Shown here in pieces: positions 49,653 through 56,652 of a stretch of DNA of 64,000 bases. Source of the DNA: a virus; the IMG/VR virus record IMGVR_UViG_3300029267_004162, positions 62,001-126,000 of that record; one strand, written 5' to 3'. The first letter of the stretch is position 1. Every line of letters begins with the position of its first letter. The notes beneath the pieces are model-generated. The model saw only the letters and a list, made by a program, of their open reading frames with translations, searched no databases and was not told the origin of the DNA. The translations under genes were made by a program, and so were the position numbers.

Positions 49653-50737
49653 TTGATTCTCTCCAACATTGACATAGGCTTATCTTGAGCCCACACCTCC
49701 AGGAAATAGGTCAACACGAAGATGCTGAAACCATTTCTCTCGAAGTGATAATGAGCGGCGTGAAACAGACTGTTTAGCTCAATCAGAGTACCCACCCCAG
49801 CTTTGGGGAAATAGGCCTTTTCTTTGTCTTTCTTGGTGCCATGACACTGGCGGTTAATTTCTGCTCGTAGGATTATCAAGATAGTTCGAATCACCCGAAC
49901 CGGATCTTCCAGGATGCCTTTACATACGTCGTAGAGTTCTTGATTGCTCTTAGTCAAGAAAGCAACAATTACTGCCCGCGATTTGGCTTGATCGTAATAC
50001 CCTGAACTATCCAGGATTGCTTTGGTCTTGACTGTCTTCCCACCCGAATACAACCAGCAAGTCTCCAACAACTGCAAGGCGTCCCTGCAGTGACCGCGAG
50101 ACAGGGTAACGATCATCCTGACCGCTTCCTTAGTTATCTTGATCTTCTCTTTAGCGGCGATCTTAGAAATGTGAGCCATCAAGTCTTCTTCATTCAGAGT
50201 ATTGATCTGAATGGGGATAGCCCGAGATTTGATGGTGTCTAGAACTTGGTGGGCTTCCGTGGTACATAGTACGAAAACATCACTGGTTTTTCTTCCACCA
50301 CGTTCTTCTTCAAAGACCTTTAGTAGTGCAGCAGCCCCATCTTTGGTCAAGGCATGACATTCATCCAAAACGACGATTCTTTTGGGCCACCGGCATTTAA
50401 AATTCAACTTGGCCTTGAGGTCCCGAACATCATCGATACCTCGATTAGAAGCGGCGTCTATTTCGAGCAGCCCATCTGAAGCATCTCGATCTACTGCCTT
50501 ACAATGATCACACTTTCCACAAGCAACCAGTGGACCCTTATCGCAATTCAAATAGCGAGCCAACAGACGAGCACTGGTAGTCTTTCCGCTTCCGTGACTA
50601 CCATAGAACAAGAACATTCTAGGTAAATCGTCGAACTCAGCATACCTGCTGAGGACACCCTTTAGGATTTTCTGTACATGTGGTTGCCCGGCCAGATCAT
50701 CTATTGTTTTTGGTCTGTAATCAAGTGCTAATGGCAT
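49649..50737 (-). CDS. dnaX: DNA polymerase III gamma/tau-type clamp loader subunit
   Basis: A 362-residue AAA+ protein. Walker A is GSHGSGKTT (46-54); the DnaX zinc module uses Cys65, Cys73, Cys76 and Cys79 (NCDKG ... CGKCDHC). Walker B is VVLDECHAL (122-130), and LSRGHCRDALQLLE matches the SRC/sensor region. Domain III helices follow, without a tau tail, so it is gamma-like. It loads sliding clamps onto primed DNA. GAGGAGGAGG gives a very strong ribosome site. Phage polymerase and clamp are not in the window. Confidence 0.92.
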   Translation of the reverse strand: MPLALDYRPKTIDDLAGQPHVQKILKGVLSRYAEFDDLPRMFLFYGSHGSGKTTSARLLARYLNCDKGPLVACGKCDHCKAVDRDASDGLLEIDAASNRGIDDVRDLKAKLNFKCRWPKRIVVLDECHALTKDGAAALLKVFEEERGGRKTSDVFVLCTTEAHQVLDTIKSRAIPIQINTLNEEDLMAHISKIAAKEKIKITKEAVRMIVTLSRGHCRDALQLLETCWLYSGGKTVKTKAILDSSGYYDQAKSRAVIVAFLTKSNQELYDVCKGILEDPVRVIRTILIILRAEINRQCHGTKKDKEKAYFPKAGVGTLIELNSLFHAAHYHFERNGFSIFVLTYFLEVWAQDKPMSMLERIK

Positions 50738-50762
50738 CGCTCCTCCTCCTCAGTCTATCCGA

Positions 50763-51173
50763 TTATGTTTGAAGCTCGGGGAAGATACAGAATCCTGCTT
50801 TGAGAAGGTCATTCTGTGTAGCAGAGACCCCCGACTCTATAATTGCGTGATCTAAATGCACGTGGATTTCATGTTGTGAATCTTGCCAAGTTACGGAAGA
50901 TATTTCACAAAACACAACTACCCCAAGCGATTCAAAGGCGATTAACGTTTCTTCGTTTGGAAATCCAGGTAACGTCCCTTCTTTAGCCAATAGTATTCCA
51001 CCGGATTCAACGAGATACAAACATTTTACCACTGGTTGCTGCTTTTCAATTTGTCGGGTTTGCACCATAGGTGTCTTTTGAATTAGCGGCAAGAATGTCA
51101 AAAACAGTATGACGATGATGCCGACTACGATTAGAACTTCAACAAAGGACATTCCCTTTACCATTACTTTCAT
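50763..51173 (-). CDS. Type IV pilin/pseudopilin-like protein
   Basis: The N-terminus has the class III signal: short basic leader KVMVKG, cleavage after Gly7, then MSFVEVLIVVGIIVILFLTF with Glu at mature +5 and a long hydrophobic helix. Host prepilin peptidase could process it. The body of about 100 residues is beta-rich with two Cys (KCLYLVESGG, GVVVFCEISSV), shorter than usual major pilins. The ATG overlaps the sigma-like stop. Phage-borne pilins are unusual; it may interfere with host pili or secretion used as a receptor. Confidence 0.7.
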   Translation of the reverse strand: MKVMVKGMSFVEVLIVVGIIVILFLTFLPLIQKTPMVQTRQIEKQQPVVKCLYLVESGGILLAKEGTLPGFPNEETLIAFESLGVVVFCEISSVTWQDSQHEIHVHLDHAIIESGVSATQNDLLKAGFCIFPELQT

Positions 51174-52216
51174 CTATTCTCCTTGCAATCCGCCACGCAA
51201 GACACGTCTACTTCCAGGGCCGTGCATAGCCTGTCCTTTAGCGTAGCTAAGTTTACACCATAGTGGGCGGCTAACTCTTGTATCGAGTCCTGCCTTCCAC
51301 CAGTGTGTTCTAGGGGAAATGCCAGCCGCCCGTTGATCACATCACACAAGAATTTATTCTCTGGGGAATTGGCTCCAAATTGACCACGAAGTTCATCGAT
51401 CATATCGACTATTCTAAAACCTTCTTCAGCGGTAGAAGGGAGAATCTGACTATGGGTACACTGTTCTTGTGGTGAGTGAGTGGCATCGATTGATTGAGTT
51501 CGAACGCGGAATCCATTTGATCTACTATAGGTATGGTAAGACCGTTTAACAGCACTGTAATAACGCGCCCGATCACACATATGAGAGTTAGCTACAAAAG
51601 TGATGATTTTTTGACCTTCGGTCATTCCCGCCCAGTGCCGCCAAAACAAATTAACGACTGCTTTATACCGAATTTCTCCTATGAAATCATCGGCACAACA
51701 ATACATATCAATCAAATATTTGTATTTATGACCCCGACAAAGGGACATGGTGATCTGAGTTATATATGGGTCATACCGGGTAACCAAATCATGATAAGTG
51801 GGAGCCGGTTGAATCATCATCTCAGGATCGGGGTAGTAGAGAATCTTGGGACAACCCTGCTTTACCCACCAGTGGGCAAGGATATCGAAATCTTGAGGTT
51901 TGGCTTGGAAAAACCGTACGGCCCGCGAAGGGGTCATGGATTCATAATAGAAGACAGCAAAAAAAGCCATACTGGCCCGGAGAGATGACTCAGAAGTGGT
52001 GATACCCCTCTTAAAATCACTGGTAGATTCCCAGACCACCCCATTCTTACCAAGAAATTTGCTCCTTAGGTTAGCAAAGCGGACCCCAGTTTGTCCTAGT
52101 CCACACGCCTCGCAAAACATTAGATTGACAAATTTTTGGATCTCACCCCTAGGGGCCGCCCCCACCACTTCTGCCCTAAATTTCCGCAACGCCTGGACGA
52201 TCAAGGTAACCCTCAC
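51170..52216 (-). CDS. Sigma-70-like transcription factor candidate
   Basis: The start is GTG after AAGG. The first 135 residues are unassigned with a Cys pair (FCEACGLG). Residues 145-230 resemble sigma region 2: YDPYITQITMSLCRG, ADDFIGEIRYKAVVNLFWRH, then ITFVANSHMCDRARYYSAVK, echoing the DLIQE core and the -10-binding helix. Residues 285-335 resemble region 4: LRGQFGANSPENKFLCDVIN and QELAAHYGVNLATLKDRL as the helix-turn-helix. A perfect sigma-70 promoter lies just upstream, so the gene is likely early and directs later genes. The match is moderate. Confidence 0.55.
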   Translation of the reverse strand: MRVTLIVQALRKFRAEVVGAAPRGEIQKFVNLMFCEACGLGQTGVRFANLRSKFLGKNGVVWESTSDFKRGITTSESSLRASMAFFAVFYYESMTPSRAVRFFQAKPQDFDILAHWWVKQGCPKILYYPDPEMMIQPAPTYHDLVTRYDPYITQITMSLCRGHKYKYLIDMYCCADDFIGEIRYKAVVNLFWRHWAGMTEGQKIITFVANSHMCDRARYYSAVKRSYHTYSRSNGFRVRTQSIDATHSPQEQCTHSQILPSTAEEGFRIVDMIDELRGQFGANSPENKFLCDVINGRLAFPLEHTGGRQDSIQELAAHYGVNLATLKDRLCTALEVDVSCVADCKENR

Positions 52217-52254
52217 TTTCGCCTTGGCTCTGATTTATCCCTTACTCCATCCCC

Positions 52255-52283
52255 ATTATATCAGATGGGAACCCTTTTGTCAA
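52255..52283 (-). promoter_or_regulatory. Perfect-consensus sigma-70 promoter for the sigma-like gene
   Basis: TTGACA (52278-52283), a 17-base spacer and TATAAT (52255-52260) match the consensus at all 12 positions. The start site would lie near 52248, about 32 bases before the GTG start. The flanks (TACTTGACAAAAGGG and TATAATGGGG) are nearly the same as those of the promoter at 60933. Strong recognition by host polymerase is expected. Confidence 0.85.
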
Positions 52284-53205
52284 GTAGTCTAGACAACTTC
52301 TTTGAGACTTCTTGTAGGATTTCTTGGGTACCCTCAGTTGGCTCATTTCCTAGGAGGATTTCTTCCCACAATGGGCTGGAAAGAGCGTCCAAAACACCTC
52401 CGGGGAGCTGCCTCCCTGGACGACCACTAAACATCCGGGGAGTGCCTTCCACAGTCGAGGCGCCGCAGAATACTAACACTTCGCCGTACATCTTCATGTC
52501 TAAACCCAAAGAAGTGGCTTGGTCTTGAAAAGTTTGGTGTAATTTTTTAACCCCCTGTACTAAATCCCGAATTGGAATTAAGAATTTCCGCTCTAACATG
52601 ATACAGGGTGAAGGCTGATCCGTGGTGATTGATTCTGGTATAAGGGTGGGTTCTATCCCTAAGATAGATTGGATCAATCCAGATTCAGCAGACCCAAGGA
52701 ATTGAATGGCTTCTTCATAGTGGTGTCTGGCTTCCCCAGCGGTTATGTTTAAAGCAGTAGCTATGGATTCAATGGACCGATGTTCATCAATATCACAATG
52801 TGATGCTTTGTATTTGGTATAGCCCGGACATTCCGTTTTCTGACATGGGGTTATCATGATAATTTCCCCAAGGGGAGGACAAAAAAACCATTCTTCTCTT
52901 GGTAAAATACTCTGCCCGATTTTTACCAAGTATTTGCATAATCTAGGATAGTATTCGTAAAGAGAAGACACTGTCTCTGCAACACTTGGAGTCAATTCAT
53001 CTAGAAAATCAAAGAATTCATCCGAGAATAAAGCCCAGAAATCATATTTGTACAATTTACTTTTGGGGATAGTCAGAGAGGGTAAATCATATGTTTTTGC
53101 GATCTGATTGAAAGCTCGCATGTCCAAGTTGATCAGACACATGAAGACAAGAATATCTAGACGATTTCCAGGTACGTCATACTTTTTATACAGATCATCA
53201 AACAC
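52261..53205 (-). CDS. Hypothetical zinc/HTH protein, 314 aa
   Basis: The middle has a Cys cluster (WFFCPPLGEI, TPCQKTECPGYTKYKASHCD) that could bind zinc. It is followed by a helix-turn-helix-like segment RSIESIATALNITAGEARHH. The N-terminal 100 residues are helical and aromatic; the C-terminal part is unassigned (MYGEVLVFCGASTVEGTPRM). Next to the sigma-like gene, it may regulate transcription. Its stop lies within the promoter of that gene. Confidence 0.5.
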   Translation of the reverse strand: MFDDLYKKYDVPGNRLDILVFMCLINLDMRAFNQIAKTYDLPSLTIPKSKLYKYDFWALFSDEFFDFLDELTPSVAETVSSLYEYYPRLCKYLVKIGQSILPREEWFFCPPLGEIIMITPCQKTECPGYTKYKASHCDIDEHRSIESIATALNITAGEARHHYEEAIQFLGSAESGLIQSILGIEPTLIPESITTDQPSPCIMLERKFLIPIRDLVQGVKKLHQTFQDQATSLGLDMKMYGEVLVFCGASTVEGTPRMFSGRPGRQLPGGVLDALSSPLWEEILLGNEPTEGTQEILQEVSKKLSRLLDKRVPI

Positions 53206-53208
53206 CGA

Positions 53209-53961
53209 TCACCTCGTACTGGTTGTTCCACTTTTCAGAATACGAAATGGAGGGGTTGTTATGCCCTTTGGATAATACCGCGAGAGAATAGAATAGAATT
53301 GATCTTCATCAGCGTCCCCCTCAATTCTTTCCCCGCCCTTAGAGGTAGTCATTGTGAATGTACCCACATCGGGGTGTTGTATCTCGATTATGCCATCGAA
53401 GAAAACGATGGTTGTGTTTTCTATGGCCATGTCGGCGATATGAATGGCCAGGGGTACCATATCATCAGGGAAGAGTCCAATGATACGGTAGATTCCAAGA
53501 GAGAGCGTTTCAATCCCTGAGCCTAGTTGCTTTTCTCCCTGCGGTCCAACCACCTGAGAGTGAGAAGCAAATGCACGGGTAAACCGGCGGGAAGGAAAAG
53601 TGGTGCCATCCTCTCGAATAGGCTCCACCAGTTTAAAGCTCTCTTCCAACTCGGCATCCGTAATATCTGGCTCGTAAAACCGGGCTCTGAGTTCTTCACT
53701 ATCAGTGGAGTAAAGATCATACTGAATCGTCACTTCAGGAATTTCTTGATCAGGTTCAAGTGGAACTCGATCAAGTGTACAACGATAAATCTGCACCCCC
53801 TTATCGTCGGTGGTTCTTCCAACTGATACACGATAGGTCGGCACCAAGCAATACTCAATTATCTTCTTGAGTAAATGAGCGGGGTTATCCTCCACCACCC
53901 TTGCTTCTGAACGGCTCAGAATCATTCCAGAATCCGTCAACAACCATGGAACTAAAATCAT
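53209..53961 (-). CDS. Hypothetical protein, 250 aa
   Basis: The ATG at 53961 (MILVPWLLTDSGMILSRSE) follows GTAGGA; a longer frame overlaps the epimerase gene. The product is alpha/beta with EIPEVTIQYDLYSTDSEELR, SLGIYRIIGLFPDDMVPLAI and IVFFDGIIEIQHPDVGTFTM. It ends four bases before the zinc/HTH gene. I do not recognise it. Confidence 0.45.
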   Translation of the reverse strand: MILVPWLLTDSGMILSRSEARVVEDNPAHLLKKIIEYCLVPTYRVSVGRTTDDKGVQIYRCTLDRVPLEPDQEIPEVTIQYDLYSTDSEELRARFYEPDITDAELEESFKLVEPIREDGTTFPSRRFTRAFASHSQVVGPQGEKQLGSGIETLSLGIYRIIGLFPDDMVPLAIHIADMAIENTTIVFFDGIIEIQHPDVGTFTMTTSKGGERIEGDADEDQFYSILSRYYPKGITTPPFRILKSGTTSTR

Positions 53962-53974
53962 TGCATTTCCTACC

Positions 53975-54970
53975 CTATAGAGAGATAAACCCGACAGATT
54001 TATACCATTCAACAGTAGAGATAACTCCTGCTGAGAGGGGCGTCTTTGGTTGATACCCCAATTGAAGTTTAGCTTTACTAATGTCGGCTATGTAATAAGT
54101 TACTTCACCACGAAGAGGATCAGTGAACGTAACGACTGGTTCTTTACCAATGGAGAGACTAAGTAAATTCACCAGATCCCACAAGGTACTACCCCGCCCA
54201 TAGGCAAGGTTGAACGTAGCACCAACTACAGTGCCATGTCTTTTATGATTGGCCAGAAGTGCTCGCATTGCTCTGGTCAACCCATCAATGGCGTCATCGA
54301 TGTAAGTAAAGTCCAAAGTCTTGTTTTTTCCAAAGACTTCGATTGGTTCTCCCTTACTAATTCTCTTAGCAAAGAGGGGGATAACTCGTTCCATTCGTTC
54401 TAAGTCATTGTCATATCGACCATAGACGTTACTGAAACGAACGATAACAAAAGGCAGATCGTAACTCTTATGACAAGCATGGAGCATAGCCTCTCCAGCT
54501 AGTTTGGTAGCCGAGTAGGGACTTTCCTGAGCTTGAATATGAGCGTCGTCTTCCCGAACAGACCTCACTTCAAATTCTGGCTTATTTCCATACACCTCCC
54601 GGGAACTAGCAAAGACAACCGGCGTGTTATGACGACGACACGCCTCGGCCACCCGATAAATAGACATGAAATTAGACACTGCTCTATCAGGATATTCTAC
54701 TAATTCGTGAACTTTGGCATACGCGGCTAAATGAATCACCACGTCAGCCCATTCCATTAGGGGGCTGAGATCAAAAGAGGACTCAGCAATATCGCCTCTG
54801 TAAAAATCTTTTACGACAGCGGATTGGGATAAATCCCACCAAGGAAAACTGTTTTTATCGATACCAATAGCCTGGTATTTCTCCGGACCTTGTTGTTCCA
54901 ACCACCGAATAAGGTTACTACCAATTTGCCCGCTAGCCCCGGTTATCACTACTTTAGTTGGTTCCACTAC
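53975..54970 (-). CDS. NAD-dependent sugar epimerase/dehydratase
   Basis: I choose a GTG at 54970, eight bases after AAGGG and just past the upstream stop; an ATG at 54994 is possible. GASGQIG (11-17 region) is the NAD-binding loop, VIHLAAYAKV follows the fourth strand, SSREVYG and PYSATKLAGE (Tyr152, Lys156) give the catalytic pair, and VRFSNVYGRYD is typical of the extended short-chain family. It likely makes a nucleotide sugar (UDP-galactose- or rhamnose-type). With WecB and a glycosyltransferase in the same block it suggests phage-directed glycosylation. Confidence 0.85.
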   Translation of the reverse strand, partial: VVEPTKVVITGASGQIGSNLIRWLEQQGPEKYQAIGIDKNSFPWWDLSQSAVVKDFYRGDIAESSFDLSPLMEWADVVIHLAAYAKVHELVEYPDRAVSNFMSIYRVAEACRRHNTPVVFASSREVYGNKPEFEVRSVREDDAHIQAQESPYSATKLAGEAMLHACHKSYDLPFVIVRFSNVYGRYDNDLERMERVIPLFAKRISKGEPIEVFGKNKTLDFTYIDDAIDGLTRAMRALLANHKRHGTVVGATFNLAYGRGSTLWDLVNLLSLSIGKEPVVTFTDPLRGEVTYYIADISKAKLQLGYQPKTPLSAGVISTVEWYKSVGFISL

Positions 54971-54978
54971 ATTCACCC

Positions 54979-55644
54979 TTAAATAGCGCCCCATTTTTGT
55001 AAGCGAACAAACGCATATAAAGCAATGCAACCGGCATCAGCTTCGTGATCCGTTTGGGCTTCAGGAAAGTAATCTCTACTAGTCATTTCATATTGATTTA
55101 GGATCACTGTCTTCCACATAGCGGCTGTGAAGACATCGACAGGTCTTTTAGAAGTGGCTACTATCGCACCAATTAACAGATTAATTGGTTCAATGTCCCC
55201 CGTTGCTTTACCCCGCTTAGAATATCGTTCGATAGCCAATAACTGCGGATTTTGAGCAGTGTGTTTAACACACTTTTTTAACTCTTCCTGGACAACCCGA
55301 AAACCATCATGACAAATGCTTTTCTTAAATTTTTTAGTGGTCTTTAATAAGCCAGAAGCCAAACTCCGGTATTGGTCACTTTCGAAATCCGTGACCTCAA
55401 CCATGTGCCAACCAAAATGTTTAGTACCAGGATCCAATCCCAGAATAATCGTAGGCACCAAAAATTCAACACCTTCCCATAAACCGCGAGAAGGTTGTTC
55501 AGAAGGGGCTGGAAGGTTTAACTCTGATTGCGACTTCGTTTTCTTCTTTACCTTCCCCATGTTACCTTTCTTTTTGGCGAGTTTTTTTGCAGTAAGTTTC
55601 TTTCTTGGTTTGTCTAATTTGTCCTTCGCACCCTGTGGTGGCAC
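54979..55644 (-). CDS. RuvC-like Holliday-junction nuclease
   Basis: A GTG start follows GAGGTG. The first 45 residues are Lys-rich (KKLTAKKLAKKKGNMGKVKK). ILGLDPGTKHFGW carries Asp71, LAIERYSKRGKATG Glu139, and TDHEADAGCIALYA His200 and Asp203, the four RuvC acidic/His positions in order. It should resolve Holliday junctions made during phage recombination, clearing DNA for packaging. The basic N-terminal extension is not part of standard RuvC. Confidence 0.85.
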   Translation of the reverse strand: MPPQGAKDKLDKPRKKLTAKKLAKKKGNMGKVKKKTKSQSELNLPAPSEQPSRGLWEGVEFLVPTIILGLDPGTKHFGWHMVEVTDFESDQYRSLASGLLKTTKKFKKSICHDGFRVVQEELKKCVKHTAQNPQLLAIERYSKRGKATGDIEPINLLIGAIVATSKRPVDVFTAAMWKTVILNQYEMTSRDYFPEAQTDHEADAGCIALYAFVRLQKWGAI

Positions 55645-55665
55645 TCTACACCTCGATTACCCAGA

Positions 55666-56652
55666 CTATTTCACTCGGGCAAGGGGTTCGTCGGTTTGAA
55701 TCATTCTGACTTGTACATCATCGAATATTCGCCCACCATCAGTGGTTCTATCTCCCCATTGCGATTCGAGAGGATGCAAAGGCATTCCTCCGGTCAACAA
55801 TGGTTGCAGAGGCTCGTGTGATACGATTTTGAAGCGATAGTCGGTTCCACCGTTGGCATCGATGTGTTCAAAGAAATCATTTAGTCTGACATCTGGAGTC
55901 TCAGAATAGTTGATAGCCAGATTGTATGTCTCTAAAATTGGTACGATTCCTAGATCATCTCGTTCTCGGGAGAAGTTAAACTTGGGTATGTCTCCCCGAA
56001 TAGCTGGGAATTCAACATTCTGATACCGGAATTTCAAACCTGAGATTTCAGGTCTTGGATGAGTGGCATCACTGCGAGCCATAGTAACCATGAACTTGAC
56101 TCGAGTAGCCTGCCGGAATGCATCGACAAAAGTATCATCTAAAACATCCAGCCAAGTAACCCCATCGAATGTAGCCTCAACCGTGACTCCCCCCGAGGTC
56201 AACACATCCACCAAGTCCAAACCCCAGTTGTTAACCAGCGGAACCCAATCAGATTGAACCGTCGTCAAAACGGCAGTGGAATCCATACGGAATGATGGAT
56301 GGTGCTTCCCTTGACTATAATCCCATTTCCCATTAACCGAATAAGTGGTCGTGTTGGGTTGAATAGGTAGGATGGTTTTGAATCCTCGTTTAGAATACCC
56401 TGGAAGTATCCCTACCCCATGACATAGTTGACAAGTATCGGGGGTATCAAATTCAGCCTCCTTACACGGACAAGGTTCCTGTTGTTGAATAGTCCAAACG
56501 TAAAACCATTCAGGAAGCACACGAGCTGCCTCATCCAGATTGGCTCGAATTCGCTCCATCAAAAATTTGCTGGTATTGGTTACATGGACTCTCTTTTGCT
56601 GAGTCCCATGGTGGTGCTCGTTGTGTCGTTGACGACTAGTTCGTGCGGGCAT
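55666..56652 (-). CDS. Virion protein with zinc ribbon, next to tail hub
   Basis: TAATG couples it to the hub gene. Residues 60-80 hold CPCKEAEFDTPDTCQLCHGV, a four-Cys ribbon. The rest is beta-rich (YSVNGKWDYSQGKHHPSFRM, GLDLVDVLTSGGVTVEATFD, LKFRYQNVEFPAIRGDIPKF). Related ribbons (CxC...CxxC-GxG) occur in several phage tail or baseplate proteins near the hub. It is probably a baseplate component. Confidence 0.55.
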   Translation of the reverse strand: MPARTSRQRHNEHHHGTQQKRVHVTNTSKFLMERIRANLDEAARVLPEWFYVWTIQQQEPCPCKEAEFDTPDTCQLCHGVGILPGYSKRGFKTILPIQPNTTTYSVNGKWDYSQGKHHPSFRMDSTAVLTTVQSDWVPLVNNWGLDLVDVLTSGGVTVEATFDGVTWLDVLDDTFVDAFRQATRVKFMVTMARSDATHPRPEISGLKFRYQNVEFPAIRGDIPKFNFSRERDDLGIVPILETYNLAINYSETPDVRLNDFFEHIDANGGTDYRFKIVSHEPLQPLLTGGMPLHPLESQWGDRTTDGGRIFDDVQVRMIQTDEPLARVK

